The notes under the pieces were generated by a model. It worked only from the letters and a program-made list of their open reading frames with translations, made no database searches and was not told the origin of the DNA. DNA of 64,000 nucleotides from contig NZ_OY762552.1 of NCBI RefSeq assembly GCF_963666025.1, positions 1,640,001-1,704,000 on the forward strand, read 5' to 3'. Numbering within the stretch: position 1 is the first letter of the stretch; every line of letters begins with the position of its first letter. This DNA is from an uncultured Methanobacterium sp. (GTDB lineage Archaea; Methanobacteriota; Methanobacteria; Methanobacteriales; Methanobacteriaceae). Below, one piece after another: positions 13,196-22,664 of the stretch. The position numbers and the translations under genes were made by a program.

Positions 13196-13660
13196 TTATT
13201 ATTTTTACAAGTTAACTGACTTGAATATTTTTTTTATCAATTTCAAAATTCATCTCTGTAAAAATCCTCAAAAAGAGTTGTTGATGACATTCAATGCTAA
13301 GAAATTAATGTGATAATAAGTCTTAAAAGACATTTTAACGCTTTGGAAATGTGGATAAGCTTGGATGGGCACTTTTTAGGCCAAAACACCAAGCACTCTA
13401 ACTTCATACTTTAATATCTACAAATTAACATGTTTTTTAAAGAGCTTATTTTTGATAAACAATTTTTATCCTCCCTTAAGGATAAAACAACAATTCAATG
13501 TAAAGTTAATTTTTAATTCTTTTTATAATGTGAAAGAGAGCATTATAAATCCATCAGTTGATAATAGCAATGAAGTTTATTCTAATTTGAGATTAGATAA
13601 TCTATAACATTTATTGATAAGAATTAGTTACTTATAAAACTGGAAACCTGTTATTTGGTA
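13196..13660. other. Intergenic region, no gene recognised
   Basis: About 465 AT-rich bases between the initiator tRNA and the convergent 177-residue gene. A TTGATGAC at about 13280 resembles a C box, but no matching D box follows. The stretch at 13340-13400 is more GC-rich (TTGGATGGGCAC) without clear coding potential. I see nothing I can name. Confidence 0.4.
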
Positions 13661-14194
13661 CTATTTATCAGTTTGATCATTTTTAATCTTATTTATATAA
13701 ACTGGAGGTATTGCTCCGATGCCGCTTATCACGTATTTATTTTTTGTAGCTTCTTCCAATGAAAATAAGATAATTTTAAGAACAAGATGTAGCATCATTA
13801 AGGTCTTTAAATTGCTTTCGGGATTATTTATAGTTGAATCGATGTTGTTTTCTAATTTGACTGTTATATTGTCTCCTTCACGGTCAATTTTTAAGTCATA
13901 ATTACTTTCATTGTTAATGTAATTGATGAAGTCTTCCATATTCTCAAAAAGGTCATTATCTCCCATATTGAGTTCAGATTTCAATGTTTCCCACGAATCT
14001 GGATTTATATTATTCATTAAATCATTGACATCAGTTGAAAGTGCTTTACTTTCTGAAGCCCAATCTTTCATGGCATCGGCCACTGCTTTACTATACCATC
14101 CTTTCTCAAAATGGTATATTTGGGATGCTTTTTTCCTGAATTTTAAATCAACCGCTTCATCCACAGTAATTGTTTTCCTTTTCAACCTAGTCAC
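13661..14194 (-). CDS. Hypothetical protein, 177 aa
   Basis: An unrecognised protein. Residues 1-30 are basic (MTRLKRKTITVDEAVDLKFR) and look like the beginning of a ribbon-helix-helix or other small DNA-binding element. The middle is acidic and helical, with many Asn and Asp. Residues of about 128-145 (LKTLMMLHLVLKIILFSLEE) are hydrophobic and could be a buried or membrane-bound helix. Codon use is AT-rich like its neighbours. It lies divergent from the giant adhesin with a 250-base gap, so it could be its regulator; this is position-based speculation. Confidence 0.55.
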   Translation of the reverse strand: MTRLKRKTITVDEAVDLKFRKKASQIYHFEKGWYSKAVADAMKDWASESKALSTDVNDLMNNINPDSWETLKSELNMGDNDLFENMEDFINYINNESNYDLKIDREGDNITVKLENNIDSTINNPESNLKTLMMLHLVLKIILFSLEEATKNKYVISGIGAIPPVYINKIKNDQTDK

Positions 14195-14368
14195 CTAATC
14201 AGAAATAATCATAATTTGTATATTTTATAATTACTTCATTGAACCCAGTTTATTCTATTTATATTTTGTCCTGATGCATTAAAAGCACGTCATCTGCATC
14301 ATGACCTTTTTTTTATATTATTATTTATTGATAAATCTTTACCTTAAAATTGTATTCTTATCTATCTG

Positions 14369-14401
14369 GAATATTCTTATTCAGTTAGAATATTCTTATT
14401 C
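14369..14401 (+). promoter_or_regulatory. Direct repeat with embedded palindrome upstream of the giant adhesin
   Basis: GAATATTCTTATTC occurs at 14369-14382 and again at 14388-14401. Each copy begins with the perfect palindrome GAATATTC. They lie just before an A/T box (GGATATAATC, about 14407-14416) and the GGAGGTG ribosome binding site at 14437-14443. This looks like a two-site operator overlapping the promoter of the surface-protein gene. Confidence 0.5.
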
Positions 14402-14460
14402 TGTCAGGATATAATCTGAGGTTTAAAAAACATAAAGGAGGTGAAAAGATTAGAAAACAA

Positions 14461-17400
14461 GTGATTCTAGTGATTGCAATGACCTTTCTAATCCTCGGCA
14501 TAATAAGCGCATCAAGTGCAACTGACATGACAGGTACCTGGAGTGGTTCAGGCACTGCGTATAATGCCACAGCAGGTCCAATTAAAGTTAATGTAACAGA
14601 AACTACTTCGGGTGCTGCCACTGTTAGTTCAACACCAACTGGCACTACTAACACTAACACTGGATTTTTCAGCAATGCTTCAGCGGCAAATCACGCTTCA
14701 TTTGAAACTGTATTAAATTATGGAACTTCAAATGACGCAAATAATGGAACTATAACCTTTACATTCAGCCGACCCGTAGACAATCCTATTTTACATATTG
14801 ACAGAATTGGGGGAGTATCAAGTGGAGGGTATTCCTCTTCAGTTCAATTAACACTAACAAATCCTGGTTTAACCATAACTAAGTTGGCAGGCCCTAATCA
14901 TTTTGAAGTAACTTCAACGACTATTCAAAGGACGCCTAATGTGCGTACTACTGGTTCGGAAGCTTCAATGGATACATCACAGGGAACTGCAGCGGGTTCT
15001 GTTCAAATTATTGGAACTAATATAACCAGCGTCACGTTTTTTTGGAAAAATGTGGGAGCTGATTCCGGTGGAGACGGATTGGAGTTTCTTTGGGAGCTCA
15101 GTGCTCCAATAGATTTAGCAATAACTCAAACTGCAAATCAGACTGCTGTGGCGGGTCAAGGATTGACATACACAATTACAGTAACTAACAACGGAAATTC
15201 AACAATACTACCAACTGACACTTTTACCGTACGTGATACTCTTCCTAGCGCCTTCACTGCTTCCAGTTTCACTCCTAGTGTTGGTAGTTATAATAGTGTT
15301 ACTGGTGCTTGGACTGGTGTGACTCTGGCTGAAGGACAAAGCATTACTTTAACGATTGTGGGAACAGTTAGTCCTACTGCAACCGGTTCTTTAACCAACA
15401 ATGTTAACGTAACCGTCCCTACAATTATAACAGACCCAGTTTCTGCAAACAACAACGCAACTTTAACTACTCCAATAAATCGAATAGCCGATCTAGCTAT
15501 TACTAAGACTGATAGTCCGGATCCTGTTGTGGCTGGTAAGACATTGACATACACAATTACTGTAACTAACAATGGTCCTTCTACAATACTATCAAGTGAC
15601 ACATTTACAGTAAAAGATTCATTACCATCTGGGTGCACTGCTTCCAGTTTCACTCCTAGTGTTGGTAGTTATAATAGTGCTACTGGTGCTTGGACTGGTG
15701 TGACTCTGGCTAGTGGACAAAGTGTAACTTTGACTATAACTGGTATAGTTGGCTCAAATGTTACTGGTAATCTGACTAACACGGCTAATGTGACTACACC
15801 AGCAGGTGTGACTGACGGTAATAACACCAACGATCAAACACCACCAATCATAACTACAGTTGATGGACTTCCTGTGGCAAATAACGACAGTAAAACAACC
15901 CCTGAAGATACTCCATTAAACGGCAGTTTACCTTTCTCAGATCCTGATGGACCTGCAACAGTGTTTAACTTCACTGTAAATGGAACAACCGCTTCAGCAG
16001 GTAGTACTGTAAACATTCCAGGTGTGGGGAGCATTACAATAAATACAGATGGTACATACACGTTTACTCCAGCTGCTAACTATAATGGCCCAGTTCCTGT
16101 AATTAATTACACAATACAGGATGGAACAGGGAATAATGCTAGTGCTACTCTGACAATCACGGTTTCTCCGGTTAATGATGGTCCTGTGGGTGTTGGTGAT
16201 GCTAAGACTACTCCTGAGGATACTCCGGTTTCTGGTAGTGTTTCAGGTAGTGATGTTGATGGTGATCTGTTGACTTATAGTAAGGCTACTGACCCTGCTC
16301 ATGGAACTGTGGTTGTTAACGGTGATGGAAGTTACACGTACACTCCTGATGCTAACTATAACGGTTTGGATTCGTTTACTGTGACTGTTAGTGATGGGAA
16401 TGGTGGATCTGACATTGTGACTGTGGATTTGACGGTTTCTCCGGTTAATGATGCTCCTGTGGGTGTTGGTGATGCTAAGACTACTCCTGAGGATACTCCG
16501 GTTTCTGGTAGTGTTTCAGGTAGTGATGTTGATGGTGATCTGTTGACTTATAGTAAGGCTACTGACCCTGCTCATGGAACTGTGGTTGTTAACGGTGATG
16601 GAAGTTACACGTACACTCCTGATGCTAACTATAACGGTTTGGATTCGTTTACTGTGACTGTTAGTGATGGGAATGGTGGATCTGACATTGTGACTGTGGA
16701 TTTGACGGTTTCTCCGGTTAATGATGGTCCTGTGGGTGTTGGTGATGCTAAGACTACTCCTGAGGATACTTTGGTATCTGGTAGTGTTTCAGGTAGTGAT
16801 GTTGATGGTGATCTGTTGACTTATAGTAAGGCTACTGACCCTGCTCATGGAACTGTGGTTGTTAACGGTGATGGAAGTTACACGTACACTCCTGATGCTA
16901 ACTATAACGGTTTGGATTCGTTTACTGTGACTGTTAGTGATGGGAATGGTGGATCTGACATTGTGACTGTGGATTTGACGGTTTCTCCGGTTAATGATGC
17001 TCCTGTGGGTGTTGGTGATGCTAAGACTACTCCTGAGGATACTTTGGTATCTGGTAGTGTTTCAGGTAGTGATGTTGATGGTGATCTGTTGATGTATAGT
17101 AAGGCTACTGACCCTGCTCATGGAACTGTGGTTGTTAACGGTGATGGAAGTTACACGTACACTCCTGATGCTAACTATAACGGTTTGGATTCGTTTACTG
17201 TGACTGTTAGTGATGGGAATGGTGGATCTGACATTGTGACTGTGGATTTGACGGTTTCTCCGGTTAATGATGGTCCTGTGGGTGTTGGTGATGCTAAGAC
17301 TACTCCTGAGGATACTTTGGTATCTGGTAGTGTTTCAGGTAGTGATGTTGATGGTGATCTGTTGACTTATAGTAAGGCTACTGACCCTGCTCATGGAACT

Positions 17401-20400
17401 GTGGTTGTTAACGGTGATGGAAGTTACACGTACACTCCTGATGCTAACTATAACGGTTTGGATTCGTTTACTGTGACTGTTAGTGATGGGAATGGTGGAT
17501 CTGACATTGTGACTGTGGATTTGACGGTTTCTCCGGTTAATGATGGTCCTGTGGGTGTTGGTGATGCTAAGACTACTCCTGAGGATACTTTGGTATCTGG
17601 TAGTGTTTCAGGTAGTGATGTTGATGGTGATCTGTTGATGTATAGTAAGGCTACTGACCCTGCTCATGGAACTGTGGTTGTTAACGGTGATGGAAGTTAC
17701 ACGTACACTCCTGATGCTAACTATAACGGTTTGGATTCGTTTACTGTGACTGTTAGTGATGGGAATGGTGGATCTGACATTGTGACTGTGGATTTGACGG
17801 TTTCTCCGGTTAATGATGGTCCTGTGGGTGTTGGTGATGCTAAGACTACTCCTGAGGATACTCCGGTTTCTGGTAGTGTTTCAGGTAGTGATGTTGATGG
17901 TGATCTGTTGACGTATAGTAAGGCTACTGACCCTGCTCATGGAACTGTGGTTGTTAACGGTGATGGAAGTTACACGTACACTCCTGATGCTAACTATAAC
18001 GGTTTGGATTCGTTTACTGTGACTGTTAGTGATGGGAATGGTGGATCTGACATTGTGACTGTGGATTTGACGGTTTCTCCGGTTAATGATGCTCCTGTGG
18101 GTGTTGGTGATGCTAAGACTACTCCTGAGGATACTCTGGTATCTGGTAGTGTTTCAGGTAGTGATGTTGATGGTGATCTGTTGACTTATAGTAAGGCTAC
18201 TGACCCTGCTCATGGAACTGTGGTTGTTAACGGTGATGGAAGTTACACGTACACTCCTGATGCTAACTATAACGGTTTGGATTCGTTTACTGTGACTGTT
18301 AGTGATGGGAATGGTGGATCTGACATTGTGACTGTGGATTTGACGGTTTCTCCGGTTAATGATGCTCCTGTGGGTGTTGGTGATGCTAAGACTACTCCTG
18401 AGGATACTTTGGTATCTGGTAGTGTTTCAGGTAGTGATGTTGATGGTGATCTGTTGACTTATAGTAAGGCTACTGACCCTGCTCATGGAACTGTGGTTGT
18501 TAACGGTGATGGAAGTTACACGTACACTCCTGATGCTAACTATAACGGTTTGGATTCGTTTACTGTGACTGTTAGTGATGGGAATGGTGGATCTGACATT
18601 GTGACTGTGGATTTGACGGTTTCTCCGGTTAATGATGGTCCTGTGGGTGTTGGTGATGCTAAGACTACTCCTGAGGATACTTTGGTATCTGGTAGTGTTT
18701 CAGGTAGTGATGTTGATGGTGATCTGTTGACTTATAGTAAGGCTACTGACCCTGCTCATGGAACTGTGGTTGTTAACGGTGATGGAAGTTACACGTACAC
18801 TCCTGATGCTAACTATAACGGTTTGGATTCGTTTACTGTGACTGTTAGTGATGGGAATGGTGGATCTGACATTGTGACTGTGGATTTGACGGTTTCTCCG
18901 GTTAATGATGCTCCTGTGGGTGTTGGTGATGCTAAGACTACTCCTGAGGATACTTTGGTATCTGGTAGTGTTTCAGGTAGTGATGTTGATGGTGATCTGT
19001 TGATGTATAGTAAGGCTACTGACCCTGCTCATGGAACTGTGGTTGTTAACGGTGATGGAAGTTACACGTACACTCCTGATGCTAACTATAACGGTTTGGA
19101 TTCGTTTACTGTGACTGTTAGTGATGGGAATGGTGGATCTGACATTGTGACTGTGGATTTGACGGTTTCTCCGGTTAATGATGGTCCTGTGGGTGTTGGT
19201 GATGCTAAGACTACTCCTGAGGATACTTTGGTATCTGGTAGTGTTTCAGGTAGTGATGTTGATGGTGATCTGTTGACTTATAGTAAGGCTACTGACCCTG
19301 CTCATGGAACTGTGGTTGTTAACGGTGATGGAAGTTACACGTACACTCCTGATGCTAACTATAACGGTTTGGATTCGTTTACTGTGACTGTTAGTGATGG
19401 GAATGGTGGATCTGACATTGTGACTGTGGATTTGACGGTTTCTCCGGTTAATGATGGTCCTGTGGGTGTTGGTGATGCTAAGACTACTCCTGAGGATACT
19501 TTGGTATCTGGTAGTGTTTCAGGTAGTGATGTTGATGGTGATCTGTTGATGTATAGTAAGGCTACTGACCCTGCTCATGGAACTGTGGTTGTTAACGGTG
19601 ATGGAAGTTACACGTACACTCCTGATGCTAACTATAACGGTTTGGATTCGTTTACTGTGACTGTTAGTGATGGGAATGGTGGATCTGACATTGTGACTGT
19701 GGATTTGACGGTTTCTCCGGTTAATGATGGTCCTGTGGGTGTTGGTGATGCTAAGACTACTCCTGAGGATACTTTGGTATCTGGTAGTGTTTCAGGTAGT
19801 GATGTTGATGGTGATCTGTTGACTTATAGTAAGGCTACTGACCCTGCTCATGGAACTGTGGTTGTTAACGGTGATGGAAGTTACACGTACACTCCTGATG
19901 CTAACTATAACGGTTTGGATTCGTTTACTGTGACTGTTAGTGATGGGAATGGTGGATCTGACATTGTGACTGTGGATTTGACGGTTTCTCCGGTTAATGA
20001 TGGTCCTGTGGGTGTTGGTGATGCTAAGACTACTCCTGAGGATACTCCGGTTTCTGGTAGTGTTTCAGGTAGTGATGTTGATGGTGATCTGTTGACTTAT
20101 AGTAAGGCTACTGACCCTGCTCATGGAACTGTGGTTGTTAACGGTGATGGAAGTTACACGTACACTCCTGATGCTAACTATAACGGTTTGGATTCGTTTA
20201 CTGTGACTGTTAGTGATGGGAATGGTGGATCTGACATTGTGACTGTGGATTTGACGGTTTCTCCGGTTAATGATGGTCCTGTGGGTGTTGGTGATGCTAA
20301 GACTACTCCTGAGGATACTTTGGTATCTGGTAATGTGGGTGGTTCTGATGTTGATGGTGATCTGTTGATGTATAGTAAGGCTACTGACCCTGCTCATGGA

Positions 20401-21309
20401 ACTGTGGTTGTTAACGGTGATGGAAGTTACACGTACACTCCTGATGCTAACTATAACGGTTTGGATTCGTTTACTGTGACTGTTAGTGATGGGAATGGTG
20501 GATCTGACATTGTGACTGTGGATTTGACGGTTTCTCCGGTTAATGATGCTCCTGTGGCTGGCAATGATCATGCTTCAACTCCTGAAAATACTCCAGTGAC
20601 AATACATGTTCTGGATAATGATGCGGACGTTGAACACGATCCATTGACTGTCATTGCAGTAACTCAGCCTTCAGATTGCACTGCGGTAATTAACGAGGAT
20701 GGTACTGTAACTTACACTCCGGATCCTGGTTTCTACGGAATTGATAGTTTTACTTACACTATCCGTGATGGTCATGGAGGTACAAGCACTGCTACTGTAT
20801 ACATAAACGTAACACAGCAGATCGCTGATCTCTCATTAACCAAGGAAGTGGATAAAAACAAAGCTTCAATTGGAGACATAGTGCACTTCACTATTGTCGT
20901 GCAAAACCATGGACCAAATACAGCACTTAGCACTAAAGTAACTGAATTCATGCCTTCTGGGCTACAATTCGTTTCTTATGTGGCATCTATAGGAACATAT
21001 GATCCTGAAACTGGAATCTGGACTATTGGTGATTTACCTAATGGTACAGTGGCTACTTTGACAATTACATCAACTGTCAAAGGTTCAGGATCTTTGGTTA
21101 ATAGAGCAAGTGTAACTTCACTCTGGTATGATCCAATACTGGATGATAACACTGCTAATGCTACAATTGAAGTTTCAGAACCTCCAGTAATTCCTGCTAA
21201 CGTCAGTGCAAATACAATACCTATGCAATCTACAGGTATGCCTCTCTTATGGATGGTATTAGCTATCCTAATGGTTTTAGGCGGTATAGCAACAGGGAAA
21301 AAGAAATAA
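14461..21309 (+). CDS. Giant adhesin-like surface protein with 16 VCBS/cadherin-like repeats
   Basis: A 2282-residue cell-surface protein. It begins with a signal peptide (VIAMTFLILGIISASSA). An N-terminal domain of about 200 residues is followed by two DUF11 domains (from about residues 217 and 342), one diverged cadherin/VCBS-like domain, and 16 near-identical 91-residue repeats (residues 572-2027). One further cadherin-like domain, a third DUF11 domain (from about 2121) and a C-terminal transmembrane helix with KKK tail end the protein. Asp-rich repeats (DVDGD, NGDGSY) suggest calcium binding. GTG 14461 is the first canonical start, but the GGAGGTG site fits better with ATT at 14449. The role is probably adhesion, to surfaces, partners or host. 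Confidence 0.9.
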   Translation: MILVIAMTFLILGIISASSATDMTGTWSGSGTAYNATAGPIKVNVTETTSGAATVSSTPTGTTNTNTGFFSNASAANHASFETVLNYGTSNDANNGTITFTFSRPVDNPILHIDRIGGVSSGGYSSSVQLTLTNPGLTITKLAGPNHFEVTSTTIQRTPNVRTTGSEASMDTSQGTAAGSVQIIGTNITSVTFFWKNVGADSGGDGLEFLWELSAPIDLAITQTANQTAVAGQGLTYTITVTNNGNSTILPTDTFTVRDTLPSAFTASSFTPSVGSYNSVTGAWTGVTLAEGQSITLTIVGTVSPTATGSLTNNVNVTVPTIITDPVSANNNATLTTPINRIADLAITKTDSPDPVVAGKTLTYTITVTNNGPSTILSSDTFTVKDSLPSGCTASSFTPSVGSYNSATGAWTGVTLASGQSVTLTITGIVGSNVTGNLTNTANVTTPAGVTDGNNTNDQTPPIITTVDGLPVANNDSKTTPEDTPLNGSLPFSDPDGPATVFNFTVNGTTASAGSTVNIPGVGSITINTDGTYTFTPAANYNGPVPVINYTIQDGTGNNASATLTITVSPVNDGPVGVGDAKTTPEDTPVSGSVSGSDVDGDLLTYSKATDPAHGTVVVNGDGSYTYTPDANYNGLDSFTVTVSDGNGGSDIVTVDLTVSPVNDAPVGVGDAKTTPEDTPVSGSVSGSDVDGDLLTYSKATDPAHGTVVVNGDGSYTYTPDANYNGLDSFTVTVSDGNGGSDIVTVDLTVSPVNDGPVGVGDAKTTPEDTLVSGSVSGSDVDGDLLTYSKATDPAHGTVVVNGDGSYTYTPDANYNGLDSFTVTVSDGNGGSDIVTVDLTVSPVNDAPVGVGDAKTTPEDTLVSGSVSGSDVDGDLLMYSKATDPAHGTVVVNGDGSYTYTPDANYNGLDSFTVTVSDGNGGSDIVTVDLTVSPVNDGPVGVGDAKTTPEDTLVSGSVSGSDVDGDLLTYSKATDPAHGTVVVNGDGSYTYTPDANYNGLDSFTVTVSDGNGGSDIVTVDLTVSPVNDGPVGVGDAKTTPEDTLVSGSVSGSDVDGDLLMYSKATDPAHGTVVVNGDGSYTYTPDANYNGLDSFTVTVSDGNGGSDIVTVDLTVSPVNDGPVGVGDAKTTPEDTPVSGSVSGSDVDGDLLTYSKATDPAHGTVVVNGDGSYTYTPDANYNGLDSFTVTVSDGNGGSDIVTVDLTVSPVNDAPVGVGDAKTTPEDTLVSGSVSGSDVDGDLLTYSKATDPAHGTVVVNGDGSYTYTPDANYNGLDSFTVTVSDGNGGSDIVTVDLTVSPVNDAPVGVGDAKTTPEDTLVSGSVSGSDVDGDLLTYSKATDPAHGTVVVNGDGSYTYTPDANYNGLDSFTVTVSDGNGGSDIVTVDLTVSPVNDGPVGVGDAKTTPEDTLVSGSVSGSDVDGDLLTYSKATDPAHGTVVVNGDGSYTYTPDANYNGLDSFTVTVSDGNGGSDIVTVDLTVSPVNDAPVGVGDAKTTPEDTLVSGSVSGSDVDGDLLMYSKATDPAHGTVVVNGDGSYTYTPDANYNGLDSFTVTVSDGNGGSDIVTVDLTVSPVNDGPVGVGDAKTTPEDTLVSGSVSGSDVDGDLLTYSKATDPAHGTVVVNGDGSYTYTPDANYNGLDSFTVTVSDGNGGSDIVTVDLTVSPVNDGPVGVGDAKTTPEDTLVSGSVSGSDVDGDLLMYSKATDPAHGTVVVNGDGSYTYTPDANYNGLDSFTVTVSDGNGGSDIVTVDLTVSPVNDGPVGVGDAKTTPEDTLVSGSVSGSDVDGDLLTYSKATDPAHGTVVVNGDGSYTYTPDANYNGLDSFTVTVSDGNGGSDIVTVDLTVSPVNDGPVGVGDAKTTPEDTPVSGSVSGSDVDGDLLTYSKATDPAHGTVVVNGDGSYTYTPDANYNGLDSFTVTVSDGNGGSDIVTVDLTVSPVNDGPVGVGDAKTTPEDTLVSGNVGGSDVDGDLLMYSKATDPAHGTVVVNGDGSYTYTPDANYNGLDSFTVTVSDGNGGSDIVTVDLTVSPVNDAPVAGNDHASTPENTPVTIHVLDNDADVEHDPLTVIAVTQPSDCTAVINEDGTVTYTPDPGFYGIDSFTYTIRDGHGGTSTATVYINVTQQIADLSLTKEVDKNKASIGDIVHFTIVVQNHGPNTALSTKVTEFMPSGLQFVSYVASIGTYDPETGIWTIGDLPNGTVATLTITSTVKGSGSLVNRASVTSLWYDPILDDNTANATIEVSEPPVIPANVSANTIPMQSTGMPLLWMVLAILMVLGGIATGKKK
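16174..20541 (+). repeat. 16 tandem copies of a 273-bp coding repeat
   Basis: The unit starts at AATGAT and recurs exactly every 273 bases (16174, 16447, 16720 and so on to 20269), 4368 bases in all, with no indel. Copies differ almost only at four spots: NDG or NDA, DTP or DTL, LLT or LLM, and a changed GNVGGSD in the last copy. A related but diverged unit begins at 20542. Near-identity at silent sites shows recent amplification or gene conversion. Confidence 0.97.
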
Positions 21310-21320
21310 GTTTGTTTTTT

Positions 21321-21352
21321 AGGAGATTTAAATCTCCTTTTTCATTTTTTTA
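21321..21352 (+). terminator. Perfect palindrome plus T-tract after the adhesin gene
   Basis: An 18-base perfect palindrome (AGGAGATTTAAATCTCCT, 21321-21338) followed by T-rich sequence, 11 bases after the adhesin stop. It fits a transcription terminator. Confidence 0.6.
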
Positions 21353-21608
21353 AGGAATTTTCTAAAATAGTTATTTGAATTTATTTTATAATTATTAAAG
21401 TGGTTGTTTTTTGATAATTTGATAGTTCACAAATTTTTTAACAATCTGGTTTAAATATTTCATCAAACATATCAATGTCATAATATTAATTTTATGTAAA
21501 GTGAGATCAACTGTGAGAACACACTAAAGGTTAAAGTTACATGATTACTGCATATTTTTCAAAATTAAAAGTAATTATATTATTAAAAACAATGGGGATG
21601 TATTAAAA

Positions 21609-22607
21609 ATGAATTTTATATCAGATTCTGGGGAGTTGCCTTTTATATCCGGGGGATTATGGGAGTCCATATTTAATTCAATTGAAGTTCCTATAATGAT
21701 TCTAGATAAAGAGCATAAAATTGTTCGTATAAACGAAAGTATGATAGATACAGCAGCCATTAAAGGTAATGTTATTGGAAAAAAATGTTATAACATAATA
21801 CATGGAACATCCACACCTCCGGAATTCTGCCCACATTCTAAAACCATTCAAAATAATGAAGAGTATACGGAAGAAGTAGAATTTCCGGATTTCTGGCTTT
21901 TAGTTTCTACTAGCCCTATATATGACTTTGACGGAAATCTTATTGGAAGTGGTCATATTGCTCAAGATATTACCAAACAAAAAGAAGCTGAAAAAAAGAT
22001 TCAAGATTTACTGGAAATAAAAGAGTTATTAATGAAAGAAACGCATCACAGAGTAAAAAACAACTTAGTTACCATATCTAGTCTTTTATTCCTTCAGGCA
22101 ATGAATATAAAAGACAAAGATGCTAAAGAAGCTTTATTGGACTCACAAAATCGTGCCCGGTCCATGGCGATCATTCATCAGAAACTATATAGTTATGCTG
22201 ATTTTGAAAAAGTAGACTTAAATCTTTATTTCAGACAACTGATAGATGAAGTCATAAAATCATATTCTGCAAGTGAAATTCGTTATTTTTTGGATGTTGA
22301 TAATATTTCATTCAATGTCGATACAGCACTGATTTTAGGATTAATAGTAAATGAATTAGTATCCAACTCTTTAAAATATGCATTTCCAGAGGATAAAAAA
22401 GGAATCATACGCGTAAACTTGCATAAAATCAATGATGAATATGTTTTAAATGTTTCGGATAATGGAAAATCTAACTTGGAAAACATAAACTTGGAAAATC
22501 CTGATTCATTCGGATTAACCATTGTAAATCTACTTGTAACACAATTAAATGGTCAGTTTTCTGTCAAACGGGATGAAGGAACTATTTTCACAATAAACTT
22601 TGAGTAG
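21609..22607 (+). CDS. PAS-domain sensor histidine kinase (HisKA_2 type)
   Basis: A 332-residue kinase without membrane segments. The PAS domain at about residues 20-130 contains an unusual Cys/His motif, CYNIIHGTSTPPEFCPHS. The HisKA_2 dimerisation helix carries the phospho-acceptor in ETHHRVKNN (H146/H147). The HATPase has the N box NELVSNSLKYAF and DNG, but its G2 region is short. It senses a cytosolic signal, presumably redox or a ligand, and passes phosphate to a response regulator. It is convergent to the REC-PAS gene 58 bases away. ATG 21609 follows GGGGATG. The same PAS type recurs at the end of the kinase at 37746. Confidence 0.9.
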   Translation: MNFISDSGELPFISGGLWESIFNSIEVPIMILDKEHKIVRINESMIDTAAIKGNVIGKKCYNIIHGTSTPPEFCPHSKTIQNNEEYTEEVEFPDFWLLVSTSPIYDFDGNLIGSGHIAQDITKQKEAEKKIQDLLEIKELLMKETHHRVKNNLVTISSLLFLQAMNIKDKDAKEALLDSQNRARSMAIIHQKLYSYADFEKVDLNLYFRQLIDEVIKSYSASEIRYFLDVDNISFNVDTALILGLIVNELVSNSLKYAFPEDKKGIIRVNLHKINDEYVLNVSDNGKSNLENINLENPDSFGLTIVNLLVTQLNGQFSVKRDEGTIFTINFE

Positions 22608-22664
22608 TAATTTTAAAATAATGCAGTATTTGATTTAGATTTTTCAACAATTAGTTTAAAAATC

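Noticed and set aside
13270..13300. TTGATGAC as a C box of a C/D guide RNA downstream of initiator tRNA
   Set aside because: No D box (CTGA) at a suitable distance and no internal C'/D' pair could be found.
16174..20541. Tandem repeats as a possible CRISPR array
   Set aside because: Units are 273 bases, contiguous and in frame with no unique spacers, so they are protein repeats.
20065..20571. A 168-codon open frame on the minus strand inside the adhesin repeats
   Set aside because: It arises because the 273-bp repeat is also open in one antisense frame. Its peptide repeats with the same period, so it is a shadow of the real gene.
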